A stretch of DNA of 64,000 bases from Gluconobacter sp. Gdi (GCF_014132155.1 NZ_BLJQ01000003.1:122450-186449); one strand, 5' to 3'; positions 9,009 through 18,808 are shown, counted from the first letter of the stretch. The notes: generated by a model not told the origin, from the letters alone. Program-made: numbers and translations.

Positions 9009-9881
9009 TCAGGGAACGGCGATAGGGAGCGGAATACGGTTGACCGTCGCTACGCCGCCCTGAAGGGCAATATCCCATGTGGTGGTGTCGCCGCTCTGGC
9101 GTCCCATCAGGCGGGCAATGGTAAGGGCGGTGACCACTTTGGTCGGGGCTGTCTGGCGAATTGCCTCGATCAACTGTGCAACATTGGTGATGCTGACATG
9201 GGTGTCTGCGGTCGATGTTGCGGCTGACGAGCCGATCTGAATGGTTCCTGTGCCATCAACAGTGCTGCTTCCGGAAATGGCATGCAGGGCGTTGATCGTG
9301 ATCTGCTGTGAGGAGCCGGAGAGGCCGCTTACGGACAGATCGGCGGACAGGGACGACGGAATAAGTGGCTGTTTCGAGTCGTGAATGCCTGTTCCATTGA
9401 CCTTGATGCGGAGCTCAGGGCTGGTCTGGACTGCGTTGATCGTCGCGTGCTGGATGGTCATTGTGTGACCAGGGCGGGACAGTTTTACGCTGCTCCATGA
9501 GGCTTCTGGCGTTCCTTCATGGATGTTGTGGACTGTAATGGTGGCATCCTGCCCCTGACAGGCCGGGCTAATACCGCCACGGAAAGCGCTCAGGGCTGCA
9601 TAAGCGGCCGTTGCATTGAACTGTTCCAGTTTGGCTTCCGTGACTGCGCCTTTGGGGTCTTTCAGGGTGATAGGCCCGATATCGAGGCCGATGCCGGTTC
9701 CTGTCAGGGTGGCGTGCAGGCCTGATGCTGAAAAGCCGTGGGCGACAGCCTGATGGCCGCTCAGGGAATAGGTGAAGCAGGACGCAGGAATGTTCGGAAG
9801 CGTGTCTGCGAGAGCAGATGACGCGAAGGAAGGCAGAGCCGTTGCTAATGCTGTTACGAAAAGGGTTTTAAAAGACATCAT
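9009..9881 (-). CDS. Exported protein of unknown function, possibly DUF2125-like
   Basis: The 290-residue product has a clear signal peptide (KTLFVTALATALPSFASSALA, residues 4-24, cleavage before DTLPN) and no membrane segment afterwards. The mature part is rich in Ser, Thr, Gly and Ala. It alternates short hydrophobic stretches such as ITVHNIHEG and LRIKVNGTGI, suggesting a beta-sheet-rich periplasmic protein. It contains Cys near 35 and 104. The pattern recalls alphaproteobacterial DUF2125 proteins, but I cannot confirm this and give no function. It is transcribed convergently to mfd and divergently from the DUF1217 gene. Confidence 0.7.
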   Translation of the reverse strand: MMSFKTLFVTALATALPSFASSALADTLPNIPASCFTYSLSGHQAVAHGFSASGLHATLTGTGIGLDIGPITLKDPKGAVTEAKLEQFNATAAYAALSAFRGGISPACQGQDATITVHNIHEGTPEASWSSVKLSRPGHTMTIQHATINAVQTSPELRIKVNGTGIHDSKQPLIPSSLSADLSVSGLSGSSQQITINALHAISGSSTVDGTGTIQIGSSAATSTADTHVSITNVAQLIEAIRQTAPTKVVTALTIARLMGRQSGDTTTWDIALQGGVATVNRIPLPIAVP

Positions 9882-9937
9882 GCCCTCAATGCTGTGGTGT
9901 CTGATCTCTCAGACAGAAAGACTGTTAAGACTCTCTT

Positions 9938-9972
9938 AGGATTATGGAGAGACAATGGTTCCCCATAATCCT
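9938..9972. promoter_or_regulatory. 10-bp inverted repeat between divergent genes
   Basis: AGGATTATGG (9938-9947) and CCATAATCCT (9963-9972) are perfect arms around 15 bases. The element lies between the exported-protein gene (reverse) and the DUF1217 gene (forward), 20 bases before the latter's ATG. It could be an operator or a leader hairpin that places the downstream ribosome binding site under control. Confidence 0.4.
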
Positions 9973-9991
9973 TCCTTGCGGGTGAGTGTGC

Positions 9992-10810
9992 ATGTCTTCG
10001 TCCATTTCCGCCATGCCAGCGGTGCCGCAATACCTGTCCATCGTGAAAGACGAACAGGCCTCCGTGAACCGATGGGAAAAGACCAGTTCATCTTCGCAGC
10101 AGGCATTGACGGCGTTTAAAGCTGAGGCTTCTTCCATCACGACGCCTGATCAGCTTCTGAAGAACTACAAGGCGCTGAAGGTCGTTCTTGGCGCCTATAA
10201 CATGTCTTCCAATATTGATCAGACGGCCGTCCTTAAGCAACTCATGACGCAGGACCCTACGTCTTCCAAGTCGTTGGCACAGAGAAGCGGGAATGCGTCC
10301 TGGAAAGCGTTTGCGACCGCGTTTTCAGACTGGTCGACGTCTCCCCTCTCGTCAGAAGACACCTTGTCTAAAATCGCCCAGAATTACCTGACGAATGGGT
10401 ATGAAAGCAGCGTTCAGGACGAGACGCCGGGCCTTGGGGATGCTCTTTATTTTACCCGAACCGTCACGTCAGACATGAAGCTTTCCAGCATCATGGCAGA
10501 TCCGAAACTGTTGAAGGTGGCGGAAAAAGTGTGTGGGTTCGATACAACCCAGTTTGGCGCACTGGATTACGACCAACAGGTTCGACTGCTGGGGAACAAG
10601 CTGGATCTTTCACGTCTTAGTACTTCCCAAGGTGTGCAGCGGTTTGCTGAACAATATCTGGCGCTTCTGCAAATCAGCCCTGAAGCATCCACGACGCCTG
10701 CCAGTATGCTCACACTTTATGGAAGTGGAGGGACATCGGACGGTATTCTGTCCCTTTTTACAGGAAGCAGTAGCAGTTCCTCGTCATCGCTGTATTCCGC
10801 ACTTCTCTGA
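9992..10810 (+). CDS. DUF1217 family protein, flagellum-associated type
   Basis: The 272-residue product starts MSSSISAMPAVPQY and matches the DUF1217 family, found mainly in alphaproteobacteria and often encoded in flagellar clusters. Recognisable parts are FKAEASSITTPDQLL, the SSNIDQTAVLKQLMTQDP segment followed by W-rich AFSDW, and a Ser-rich C-terminal tail (GSSSSSSSSLYSALL). There is no signal peptide, as for rod, hook and filament-type exported substrates. No other flagellar gene lies nearby, so a role in motility is an inference from the family. ATG 9992 is chosen over GTG 9986 because GGTGAG lies 5 bases upstream. Confidence 0.7.
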   Translation: MSSSISAMPAVPQYLSIVKDEQASVNRWEKTSSSSQQALTAFKAEASSITTPDQLLKNYKALKVVLGAYNMSSNIDQTAVLKQLMTQDPTSSKSLAQRSGNASWKAFATAFSDWSTSPLSSEDTLSKIAQNYLTNGYESSVQDETPGLGDALYFTRTVTSDMKLSSIMADPKLLKVAEKVCGFDTTQFGALDYDQQVRLLGNKLDLSRLSTSQGVQRFAEQYLALLQISPEASTTPASMLTLYGSGGTSDGILSLFTGSSSSSSSSLYSALL

Positions 10811-10885
10811 TCCGGTTGCGTGACATCCTGAGAGGAGGCCTGTATCGCGGCTAGGGAAACGTGGCAGCGAAAAGGATCTCTCTTC

Positions 10886-12298
10886 ATGGCGGGACTGGAC
10901 CCTGAAGACTGGAGCGGCATTCGTGCCATGGGTCATCAGATGCTGGATGCTCTGTTTGATCGTATGGAACATGTCGGGGAAGGCCCGGTCTGGCGTCCTA
11001 TGCCGCAGGCAGCCAGAGATGAGCTGAGAACGGGCTTTCCTGCCGAAGGGACCTCTCTGGAGGAACTGCATGAGCGTTTCACTGAGCTCGTTATTCCCTA
11101 TGGCAATGGTAATACTCATCCGGGTTTTATGGGCTGGGTGCATGGCGCCGGAACACCTGTCGGGATGCTGGCAGAAATGCTGGCGGGCGGCATGAACGCC
11201 AATTGTGGTGGCCGCAGTCATGCTGCAAATGAAGTCGAGCGTGAAGTTATTCGCTGGGCTCTCTCCATGGTTGGAATGCCGGAAGATGGGTCGGGTTGTC
11301 TCGTGACGGGCTCGTCCATGGCCAACTTCATCAGCATCATTACGGCCAGTCGGGCGCGTGATCCGTCATTGCGACGGCATGGTGTTGGGCAGAGCAGAAT
11401 GGTTGGATATGCCGCGACAACGGCCCACGGGTGTCTGCCTCGTGCCTTTGATCTTGCTGGTTTCGGAAGCGAGGCTTTGCGCCGTGTTCCGGTGACGGGT
11501 GATCATAGGATGGATCTTGCGGCCCTGCGCCAGATGATCACCGAAGACCGACAGAGCGGGTTGGTGCCCTTCATGGTAGCCGGAACGGCCGGAACAGTGG
11601 ATTGCGGGGCTATTGATGATCTTCAGGGGATCGAGGCTATCGCACGGGAGAACGGCCTCTGGTTTCATGTGGATGCAGCTTTTGGGGCGCTGGCCTGTTT
11701 GTCGTCACGTTTGAAGGCGCAGCTTTCCGGCATTGAAAAGGCTGACAGTCTGGCATTCGATTTTCATAAATGGGCACAAGTTCCCTACGACGCGGGCTGC
11801 GTTCTCGTGAGGAATCGTGAACTTCATGCGGCCGCGTTTGCTCAGTCGCTCGACTATCTCACGCGTGAAGCCAGAGGACTTGCGAGTGGCGCGCCCTGGT
11901 TCTGTGATTTCGGGCCAGATCTTTCCCGCGGGTTTCGGGCGCTCAAAGTCTGGATGACGCTGGGCCATTATGGCTCACAGCGTATGGGGCAGATGGTGGA
12001 AGAATGTTGTGACGTTGCACAGCATCTTGCGCGGCGCGTGCAGGCTACGCCCGGACTCGTTCTACTCGCGCCAGTAACGCTGAATATTGTCTGCTTCGGA
12101 ATAGAGGGCCTGTCAGATCAGGATGTTTCCGAGCTGGTACAGGATTTGCATGAAAGCGGTGTGGCGGCCCCATCCACAACTCGGATCAACGGTCGGTTGG
12201 CGGTGAGGGCGGCGATCGTTAATCACCGCACCACGACCGTCGATACCGACCGTATGCTGGATGCTGTTATCGCACTCGCCGCTGACCGGCGGGGGTAA
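10886..12298 (+). CDS. Group II pyridoxal-phosphate-dependent decarboxylase
   Basis: The product (470 residues) belongs to the aromatic-L-amino-acid/glutamate decarboxylase fold family (COG0076). It shows the HPGFMGW substrate-side motif, TGSSMANF at the phosphate site, HVDAAFG with the Asp that contacts the pyridine nitrogen, and DFHKW with the Lys that forms the Schiff base (around residue 295). The substrate cannot be read from the sequence; aromatic amino acids are a possibility only. AAGGA precedes the ATG by 9 bases. The last 32 bases overlap the 3' end of cobT on the other strand, so the two mRNAs are complementary at their ends. Confidence 0.85.
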   Translation: MAGLDPEDWSGIRAMGHQMLDALFDRMEHVGEGPVWRPMPQAARDELRTGFPAEGTSLEELHERFTELVIPYGNGNTHPGFMGWVHGAGTPVGMLAEMLAGGMNANCGGRSHAANEVEREVIRWALSMVGMPEDGSGCLVTGSSMANFISIITASRARDPSLRRHGVGQSRMVGYAATTAHGCLPRAFDLAGFGSEALRRVPVTGDHRMDLAALRQMITEDRQSGLVPFMVAGTAGTVDCGAIDDLQGIEAIARENGLWFHVDAAFGALACLSSRLKAQLSGIEKADSLAFDFHKWAQVPYDAGCVLVRNRELHAAAFAQSLDYLTREARGLASGAPWFCDFGPDLSRGFRALKVWMTLGHYGSQRMGQMVEECCDVAQHLARRVQATPGLVLLAPVTLNIVCFGIEGLSDQDVSELVQDLHESGVAAPSTTRINGRLAVRAAIVNHRTTTVDTDRMLDAVIALAADRRG

Positions 12299-14141
12299 AC
12301 AGCTCACTCAATTGAGCCATCATGGTGCCGCCGAGGTCTTCGGCGGAACTGATGGTTACGCTGTGTCGATAGTAACGCGTGACGTCATGGCCGATGCCGA
12401 TGGCCAAAAGCTCCGTGTTCCGATCGCTTTCGATCCGCTTGATGACCTCACGCAGATGGTTTTCAAGATAGTTGTGCGGATTGGCAGAGAACGTACTGTC
12501 ATCCACAGGCGCACCATCTGAAATCACCATGAGAATATGACGGTGTTCCGGACGCCGTTTCAGGCGCTTCCAGGCCCAAAGCAGCGATTCGCCATCAATG
12601 TTCTCTTTGAGGAGACCATCACGCAGCATGAGGCCAAGGTTCTTCCGGGCCCGGCGCCAGGGTGTATCTGCATCTTTGTAGATGATGTGACGCAGGTCAT
12701 TCAGCCGCCCCGGCTCGGGAGGGCGGCCATTTTTCACCCATTGCTCCCGGCTCTGACCACCTTTCCATTGGCGCGTCGTGAAGCCCAGAACTTCGACTTT
12801 CACGCCGCAGCGCTCCAACGTGCGGGCGAGAATGTCGCCGCATATTGCAGCAGTTCCAATTGGGCGACCACGCATTGAGCCTGAGTTGTCGATTAGGAGT
12901 GTGACGACCGTGTCGCGGAACTCCATTTCGCACTCATACTTGTACGAGAGCGGCATGGTTGGGTTTGTGACGACGCGGGAGAGGCGCCCGGCATCGATGA
13001 TGCCCTCTTCCTGCTCGAACTCCCAGCGGCGTTGTTGCTGAGCCATGAGCCGCCGTTGCAGACGATGCGCAAGACGGGAAATCAGGCCCTGAAGTTGAAC
13101 AAGCTGCTGGTCGAGCTGTTGGCGTAGCCGGTCCAGTTCGTCGGGGTCACAGAGGTCAGCAGCCCCAACTTCTTCATCGAACCGTGTGGTGTAAGCTTTA
13201 TAGGTTGAGCCGCCGCCGATGGCCGTGCCTTCGCCTGACTGGTCAGACGGGCCGGCAGCTTCTTCCGAACCTGTCTCAGGGGAATCGAGGGCGTCGGAAG
13301 ACGTCTCTGTTTCGCCTGTTATTCCGCTTTCACCGCTCTCTGGCTGATAACCATCTTCCTCATCAGGGTCATCGCCTGCAGGTGTCTGCTGATCTTCCTG
13401 CGGGACGGCCGCTTCGTCTTCGGAAGGTTGTTCGTCTTCAGATAGATCGTCTGAAGGGGCCTGTTGTTCGATTTCCTCTGGAAGTTCTGTAAGCTGGCAG
13501 GCACCGAGCAGATGTGTGATCGCGCGTGCGAAGGCTTTCTGGTCAGATTGCGTGACAGCCATTTCCGCCAGTGCGTTTTTGGCTGACGGAGAGAGAGAGG
13601 CGCGCCAGGCTTCCAGCGCCGGGCCGGCCTGCGAAGGGGTATGCTCCCCCGACATGGCCTCTCGAGCTAGCAGGCTCAGAGCCATGGAGGCAGGCATTTC
13701 CTCCTTGGTCGCCATGCGGTTACAGCCCGCCTCGGCGCACTGCTGGATGACACGCTGGTCAAGATTGGCACGAACGCCGGCCATATGGCGGGAGCCATAA
13801 ACTTCACAGCGCGCCTGTTCGAGGACGTTGAACGCCTCCTGAGCTTGCGGCTCTGGAAACTGCGCATTCAGGCCACTCTTGTGGTAGCGCAGCTTCAGCG
13901 CCGCAGCATCGGCCGCTCCGCGAATTTTCTGAATTTCGCGGTCGTGCATGCTGCGGGACAGGTAGGGCAGTTGCACGGCATCAGGTGCCGGCGGGGCGGG
14001 CAGCCTGTTACCAACAACCGCACCCTGGAAATCCACGCTCTGTTCAGGCGTGCCGCCCATGGCGCGAAGGGTTGCGATTGTGGCGCGGCGGAAACCTTCC
14101 TGACGGTTTTCGTCAGGAGGGGAGTTCTTGGGCGCGGACAA
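12267..14141 (-). CDS. cobT: Cobaltochelatase subunit CobT
   Basis: CobT forms, with CobS, the AAA-type chaperone complex that drives cobalt insertion into hydrogenobyrinate a,c-diamide by CobN in the aerobic cobalamin pathway. The 624-residue product has an N-terminal helical part, a strongly acidic linker (about 215-305, e.g. [15 protein letters not shown]) and a C-terminal von Willebrand A domain. The MIDAS motif is DNSGSMRG near residue 414. It lies 6 bases downstream of cobS, the usual operon order. No cobN lies in the window. Confidence 0.93.
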   Translation of the reverse strand: MSAPKNSPPDENRQEGFRRATIATLRAMGGTPEQSVDFQGAVVGNRLPAPPAPDAVQLPYLSRSMHDREIQKIRGAADAAALKLRYHKSGLNAQFPEPQAQEAFNVLEQARCEVYGSRHMAGVRANLDQRVIQQCAEAGCNRMATKEEMPASMALSLLAREAMSGEHTPSQAGPALEAWRASLSPSAKNALAEMAVTQSDQKAFARAITHLLGACQLTELPEEIEQQAPSDDLSEDEQPSEDEAAVPQEDQQTPAGDDPDEEDGYQPESGESGITGETETSSDALDSPETGSEEAAGPSDQSGEGTAIGGGSTYKAYTTRFDEEVGAADLCDPDELDRLRQQLDQQLVQLQGLISRLAHRLQRRLMAQQQRRWEFEQEEGIIDAGRLSRVVTNPTMPLSYKYECEMEFRDTVVTLLIDNSGSMRGRPIGTAAICGDILARTLERCGVKVEVLGFTTRQWKGGQSREQWVKNGRPPEPGRLNDLRHIIYKDADTPWRRARKNLGLMLRDGLLKENIDGESLLWAWKRLKRRPEHRHILMVISDGAPVDDSTFSANPHNYLENHLREVIKRIESDRNTELLAIGIGHDVTRYYRHSVTISSAEDLGGTMMAQLSELFTPAGQRRVR

Positions 14142-14147
14142 GGTTTT

Positions 14148-15164
14148 TTACTCCACCGGGGAGGTGTTGAAACAGCGCTGATAGTATTCCGCAACAATAC
14201 CGCGCTCGGCTTCGTCACACTTGTTCAGGAACGTGAGGCGGAACGCGAATGCGACATCGGTGAAAATGTTGAAGTTCTCAGCCCAGGCAATGACAGTTCG
14301 TGGGGACATGACTGTGGAGATGTCTCCGGCCATAAAGCCTGAGCGTGTCAGGTTGGCCAGAGCGACCATACGCTCGACCATCTTCGTCTTGTCCTTGTCT
14401 TCCTCGCCGATTTTCAGCTTGGAGGTGACAATCGCAACTTCCTGTTCAAGCGGCAGATAGTTCAGGGTCGCGACGATGTTCCAGCGATCCATCTGGCCCT
14501 GATTGATCTGCTGCGTGCCGTGATACAGACCTGTCGTGTCACCAAGGCCAACGGTATTTGCGGTCGCAAAAAGTCGGAAGGCCGGGTTGGGACGGATCAC
14601 GCGGTTTTGGTCCAGAAGGGTAAGGTGACCCTCTGCTTCGAGAACGCGCTGGATCACGAACATCACGTCCGGACGGCCTGCGTCATATTCATCGAAAATC
14701 AGCGCACACGGATGCTGCAGGCACCAAGGCAGCAAACCTTCACGGAATTCCGTTACCTGCTTGCCATCGCGCAGGACGATGGCGTCCTTGCCGATGAGAT
14801 CAATACGGGACACGTGGCTGTCGAGGTTGATACGGACGCAGGGCCAGTTCAGGCGCGCAGCAATCTGCTCAATGTGGGAGGACTTTCCCGTTCCATGGAA
14901 GCCCTGAACCATTACGCGGCGGTTATAGGCAAAACCCGCAAGAATGGCGCGCGTCGTGTCTTCATCGAACTTGTAGGATGGATCGATGTCAGGGACGTGC
15001 TCTGTCCGGACGGAATAGGCTGGGATCTGAAGATCAGTCTTAATGCCGAAGACTTCACGCGAAGACACCGTGAGGTCGGGCGCACCAAGAACACTGGTTG
15101 GGACCGCAGAACTTTCGGCGGTGGTGACGGTTTCCGGGGCGTCGATCGTCGCGAAATCACTCAT
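14148..15164 (-). CDS. cobS: Cobaltochelatase subunit CobS (AAA+ ATPase)
   Basis: The 338-residue product is an AAA+ ATPase of the MoxR/CobS type. Walker A is GFHGTGKSS near residue 90, Walker B is LIFDEYDAG near 150, and the second-region motif [12 protein letters not shown] is present. It works with CobT to power the CobN chelatase in vitamin B12 synthesis. It is followed directly by cobT and preceded, 78 bases upstream, by a J-domain gene on the same strand. Confidence 0.94.
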   Translation of the reverse strand: MSDFATIDAPETVTTAESSAVPTSVLGAPDLTVSSREVFGIKTDLQIPAYSVRTEHVPDIDPSYKFDEDTTRAILAGFAYNRRVMVQGFHGTGKSSHIEQIAARLNWPCVRINLDSHVSRIDLIGKDAIVLRDGKQVTEFREGLLPWCLQHPCALIFDEYDAGRPDVMFVIQRVLEAEGHLTLLDQNRVIRPNPAFRLFATANTVGLGDTTGLYHGTQQINQGQMDRWNIVATLNYLPLEQEVAIVTSKLKIGEEDKDKTKMVERMVALANLTRSGFMAGDISTVMSPRTVIAWAENFNIFTDVAFAFRLTFLNKCDEAERGIVAEYYQRCFNTSPVE

Positions 15165-15242
15165 GAGACTGGCGGACTTTCATTGAATTCAGGAATGTTC
15201 TGAAAAGATGGGCCTTTAGGCTCTATTCTTCCAGAGAGAAAA

Positions 15243-15857
15243 TCATGAAACGAACTCTGACTCGCGACTGAAATGCGTTTTCAGCACGGCGTACGCGGAT
15301 CCGATGGCCTTGAAACGCTCTTCAGCCTGCTTGTCGCCAATATTCGCATCAGGGTGGTGACGGCGGGCAAGGGCACGATATCGGCTTTTGACGTCATCCA
15401 ACGACACGGGCCATGTCAGGTCCAACGTTGCGAGAGGCAGTCGAAGCGGTTCTGGTGGGCCATCAGCTGCGGCGCGCTGACGCGCACTGTCCTTGGCGCG
15501 CTGGGCTCTGTCGCGGCGGCTGGCGCCGAGAATATCCAGAGGGTCCAGAACATCTTCTTCGTTGAATTCGGCTTTCTGTGCTGTACCAGTCCCAAGTTTC
15601 CACGAAGGGCGCTGCCACGACGTGTCAGCTCTGAGCTGGGCTTCGATCTGGGCCGGTGTCATGCCGCGATAGAAGTCCCATCGCGCGTTATAGTCGCGAA
15701 CGTGTTGAAGGCAGAACCAGAAGTAGGACCGCAGGGCATCGCGCCCGCGGGGAGCACGGTAGCCGGCAGGCTCCGCACAGCCTGGATGATCGCAGGTCTG
15801 GTCTGGTGCCTCTGGATCGGGGTCAAAAGCCCGATGTCTGGTAGATTTACGCTGCAT
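15243..15857 (-). CDS. J-domain (DnaJ-like) protein
   Basis: The protein of about 204 residues carries its J-domain at the C-terminus: DLTWPVSLDDVKSRYRALA, then RHHPD with the HPD that activates Hsp70, then EERFKAIGSAYAVL. The N-terminal half has CDHPGCAEPAGYRAP and WFCLQH, a Cys/His arrangement that may bind a metal. C-terminal J-domain proteins of this type are common in alphaproteobacteria and often lie next to bolA and cobS. The start is probably ATG 15857 (MQRKSTRHRAF); a TTG at 15902 would add 15 residues. It diverges from bolA. Confidence 0.85.
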   Translation of the reverse strand: MQRKSTRHRAFDPDPEAPDQTCDHPGCAEPAGYRAPRGRDALRSYFWFCLQHVRDYNARWDFYRGMTPAQIEAQLRADTSWQRPSWKLGTGTAQKAEFNEEDVLDPLDILGASRRDRAQRAKDSARQRAAADGPPEPLRLPLATLDLTWPVSLDDVKSRYRALARRHHPDANIGDKQAEERFKAIGSAYAVLKTHFSRESEFVS

Positions 15858-15924
15858 GGTGTCTGATATGGGCAATGTGAGCCGTTTGATGCAAGCGGAC
15901 AAACCAAGTCGGATTTAATTGACC

Positions 15925-16215
15925 ATGACGCAGCCCCTCACCAGACGGGATCGAATAGCTGAAATTCTCCAGCGGGAACTGGCGCCGAGCGTGCTTGAAA
16001 TTCAGGATGACAGTGCCCGTCATGCCCATCATGCTGGAGCAAAAGCTTTGGGAAGTACGGGAGAAACGCATTTCAATGTCGCCATCACCAGTGCGAAGTT
16101 TGACGGATTGAACCGGATTGCCCGGCATCGCTTGGTGAACGGATTGCTGGCGGGAGAGTTTGAAACAGGGCTTCATGCCCTGTCTCTTGTTCTGCACGGA
16201 GAAGCTACTCCATGA
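15925..16215 (+). CDS. bolA: BolA family protein
   Basis: The 96-residue product MTQPLTRRDRIAEILQREL has the BolA fold. It includes the GETHFNVAITSAKFDGLNRIARHRLVN region with the helix-turn-helix-like core and the conserved His. BolA-type proteins act with monothiol glutaredoxins in iron-sulfur and iron homeostasis, and some act as transcription regulators. GGAT lies about 10 bases before ATG 15925. The stop overlaps the lolA start by four bases (ATGA), so the two are translationally coupled. Confidence 0.9.
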   Translation: MTQPLTRRDRIAEILQRELAPSVLEIQDDSARHAHHAGAKALGSTGETHFNVAITSAKFDGLNRIARHRLVNGLLAGEFETGLHALSLVLHGEATP

Positions 16216-16805
16216 AGCGTGCACTTCTAGCTCTTCTTTTTCTGTCTGGCTGCGCCACGAGTGGGTACGGGCATCTCCCTGCAGACCAGCAGGCAGACGT
16301 TCATAGAATTGAAACCTACATGAACGGTGTGACCGGGATGCAGGCGTCTTTCAATCAGACTGGCCCTGATAATGGGGTCAGTGCCGGACGATTCGTTTAC
16401 ATGCCCGGGCATCTGCGACTTGATTACGTGACGCCTCACACAATGGAACTTGTGGCCGGGGATGGTCATCTGGTTCTGGATGATATGGATAGCGGGGCTG
16501 TGACCCATCTGTCCCTGAAGAGGAACCCCTTGGGGCTCCTGCTTCATTATCCGATTCGGTTTGACCGTGGGATTCAGGTGACTGACGTGCGGCGCGGGCA
16601 GGGATCGCTTCAGGTTTCGGTTGCTGAGGCGGACAACCCTTCCCAAGGGCTGTTGACGCTCCAATTCTCCGATACGGGTGGAAAACTGCTGCTTATTGGT
16701 CTGCAGGGTGTGGATGCCCGGCAGAATCATTTCAGCGTATCTCTAGGAAATGTAGTGGAGGGGGTAGCAGTAACCCCTACCGTTTTTACTCCTCCCGGGG
16801 GATAG
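16212..16805 (+). CDS. lolA: LolA-like outer-membrane lipoprotein carrier with a lipobox
   Basis: The 197-residue product matches the LolA/LolB-type half-barrel: [44 protein letters not shown] and the [11 protein letters not shown] end. LolA takes lipoproteins from LolCDE across the periplasm. Unusually the N-terminus is [18 protein letters not shown], a signal peptide ending in the lipobox LSGC with C14, so the mature protein should itself be a lipoprotein. LolB has that topology, while classical LolA is soluble. GGAG lies 9 bases upstream within bolA. The last 20 bases overlap lipB on the opposite strand. Confidence 0.85.
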   Translation: MKRALLALLFLSGCATSGYGHLPADQQADVHRIETYMNGVTGMQASFNQTGPDNGVSAGRFVYMPGHLRLDYVTPHTMELVAGDGHLVLDDMDSGAVTHLSLKRNPLGLLLHYPIRFDRGIQVTDVRRGQGSLQVSVAEADNPSQGLLTLQFSDTGGKLLLIGLQGVDARQNHFSVSLGNVVEGVAVTPTVFTPPGG

Positions 16806-17487
16806 AGCCGAAATGCGCTGGCCAAGATGCGGCTAGCGCACGATCCAGTTCTTCCATGGAAAGAGCCGGGTTGAAGCGCCTGAGGCTGGTGACGCCGAAT
16901 TCCCGTATTCCGCAGGGAACGATGCCGTCAAAGTCATCAAGGGCTGGATCAAGGTTGATCGAGACGCCGTGCCAGCTGACCCATCGGCTGACCCGGATAC
17001 CAAGCGCAGCGATCTTGGCTTCCTCGCCTGTAAGAGGATCAAAGGCCCAGACGCCGATGCGTCCTTCTCTCGTAAAAGCCGTTACACCGAGGTGTTTGAG
17101 GGTCTCAATAAGCCAGGTTTCAAGTCCTTTGACGAAAGCGCGAAGATCCTTGGGGGGTATCGTGCCGTTTTGGTGGCTGAGATTCAGGAGAACGTAAGCC
17201 AATCTCTGACCTGGCCCATGATACGTCCACTGACCGCCACGGCCTGCCTCATAAGTAGGATAGTGATGTGGATTATAGAGATCCTGCTGCTTTGCGGATG
17301 TTCCGGCCGTAAAGACGGGGGGGTGCTCTACAAGCCAGACAACGGGATCGGCTGTTCCCTCGTGGATTTGGCGCGAGCGAGTGGCCATGAAGTTCAGAGC
17401 ATCAGGGTACGGCGTTAGCCCGTCGGATTTTTTCCACAAAATTTCTTCATAAATATCGTTTCTGGTCATTGCTCTCGTTTCAGGCAT
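16786..17487 (-). CDS. lipB: Octanoyltransferase LipB
   Basis: LipB moves octanoyl groups from acyl carrier protein to lipoyl domains, the first step of endogenous lipoate synthesis. The 233-residue product has the family motifs [13 protein letters not shown] near residue 80 and [22 protein letters not shown] with the catalytic Lys, followed by [11 protein letters not shown] with the catalytic Cys. The start is ATG 17487, or the internal ATG at residue 7. Its 3' end overlaps lolA by 20 bases. lipA is not in the window. Confidence 0.95.
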   Translation of the reverse strand: MPETRAMTRNDIYEEILWKKSDGLTPYPDALNFMATRSRQIHEGTADPVVWLVEHPPVFTAGTSAKQQDLYNPHHYPTYEAGRGGQWTYHGPGQRLAYVLLNLSHQNGTIPPKDLRAFVKGLETWLIETLKHLGVTAFTREGRIGVWAFDPLTGEEAKIAALGIRVSRWVSWHGVSINLDPALDDFDGIVPCGIREFGVTSLRRFNPALSMEELDRALAASWPAHFGSIPREE

Positions 17488-17544
17488 CAGCTATATCGCC
17501 CCTCACCGGACGGTCTTGCACTACACAAGACGGTTTGTCACGGG

Positions 17545-17630
17545 GCGGCCGTGGCGGAATGGTAGACGCGCAAGCTTGAGGTGCTTGTGGGGGCAACCCC
17601 GTGGAAGTTCGAGTCTTCTCGGCCGCACCA
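17545..17630 (+). tRNA. tRNA-Leu (anticodon GAG)
   Basis: An 86-base class II tRNA. The acceptor stem GCGGCCG (17545-17551) pairs perfectly with CGGCCGC (17620-17626), followed by A and an encoded CCA. The anticodon loop TTGAGGT gives GAG between CAAGC and GCTTG, and the long variable arm (GTGGGGGCAACCCCGT) is typical of leucine tRNAs. Confidence 0.96.
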
Positions 17631-17702
17631 TCACTCTTCTGAAGTGATGGAAAAAATCTCGAAAATAAAAAATAAAACTCACCCTGAATGCCAAAGTTAA
17701 GG

Positions 17703-17720
17703 CATCAGTGTGATGTTTTT
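17703..17720 (+). terminator. Weak intrinsic terminator after tRNA-Leu
   Basis: CATCA-GTG-TGATG followed by five T. The stem is short. It is the only terminator-like element in 17631-17843, which otherwise holds no recognisable gene. Confidence 0.35.
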
Positions 17721-17843
17721 CTGTCTGTGCCATTTTGTTGCCAGACTGCTCATCCACAGTTATGCCTAACGATGTTTTCATCTGAACGCTGTTTGCCTTC
17801 GAGGCAGTGGTCAAATGATGTCTTGGCTGATGTGTGAGGTTTC

Positions 17844-18722
17844 GTGATCAAGCCCTTAAAAAAAGCAGTCCTTCCCGTTGCAGGACTAGGAACGCGTTTC
17901 CTTCCCGCTACTAAGGCGATGCCGAAGGAAATGCTTCCTGTCGTCGACAAGCCTCTGATTCAGTACGCTATCGACGAAGCCCGTGAAGCTGGCATCGAAG
18001 AGTTCTGTCTTGTTACGGGGCGTGGCAAAGACAGCCTGATCGATTATTTCGATATTGCTTACGAGCTTGAAGCGACGCTGAGAGAGCGTGGAAAGAAAAG
18101 TGCGCTTGAAGCCCTTCAGCCAAGCAGCGTTCAGGCGGGTTCTCTCGTCGCTGTGCGTCAGCAGGAGCCGCTGGGATTGGGACACGCAATCTGGTGTGCT
18201 CGTTCTTTCATTGGGGACGACCCTTTCGCTATTCTGCTGCCAGATGACATTGTAAAGAGCGGCCGTAGCTGTGTTGCTCAGCTGGTGGATGCGTACAACC
18301 AGACCGGCGGCAACGTTGTCGCTGTTACGGAAGTGCCGCGTGAGCACACGAACCGTTATGGCATTCTTGATGTCGGTGCCGACGACGGCAAACTGGTTGA
18401 GGTGAAGGGGCTGGTTGAAAAGCCAAACCCTGAAGATGCCCCCTCCAACCTGTCCATCATTGGACGCTACGTTCTGACGGCTGATGTGATGAAGCATCTT
18501 GCCAAGCTAGAGCGCGGTGCCGGTAACGAAGTGCAGCTTACGGATGCCATGGCCAAGATGATTGGGCATGTTCCGTTCCATGGATTGCGTTACGAAGGCA
18601 CACGTTACGACTGTGGTGACAAGGCGGGCTTCCTGGAAGCACAGATCGCGTTCTCTATTGATCGTCCTGATCTTGGGGATGCGGTTAAGGCGTTTCTTAA
18701 AAAGTATGTCGACGCCGTTTGA
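17844..18722 (+). CDS. galU: UTP-glucose-1-phosphate uridylyltransferase GalU
   Basis: GalU makes UDP-glucose from UTP and glucose-1-phosphate for exopolysaccharide, LPS and trehalose synthesis. The 292-residue product shows the nucleotidyltransferase signature PVAGLGTRFLPATKAMPKEM near the N-terminus, VDKPLIQYAIDEA, ILLPDD and GLVEKP. The start is GTG 17844 with GAGGT just upstream. A strong terminator (18772-18808) follows, so it is a single-gene unit or the end of one. Confidence 0.96.
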   Translation: MIKPLKKAVLPVAGLGTRFLPATKAMPKEMLPVVDKPLIQYAIDEAREAGIEEFCLVTGRGKDSLIDYFDIAYELEATLRERGKKSALEALQPSSVQAGSLVAVRQQEPLGLGHAIWCARSFIGDDPFAILLPDDIVKSGRSCVAQLVDAYNQTGGNVVAVTEVPREHTNRYGILDVGADDGKLVEVKGLVEKPNPEDAPSNLSIIGRYVLTADVMKHLAKLERGAGNEVQLTDAMAKMIGHVPFHGLRYEGTRYDCGDKAGFLEAQIAFSIDRPDLGDAVKAFLKKYVDAV

Positions 18723-18771
18723 TCTTTAGAACACAGCATTATTGCCTGATGGTAGTGCTGATTTAAGAAGG

Positions 18772-18808
18772 AAGAGCTTTATCATTAAACGATAAAGCTC
18801 TTTTTTTT
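18772..18808 (+). terminator. Intrinsic terminator after galU
   Basis: AAGAGCTTTATC and GATAAAGCTCTT form a perfect 12-bp stem around seven bases. The run of eight T at 18801-18808 includes the last bases of the stem. Confidence 0.93.
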
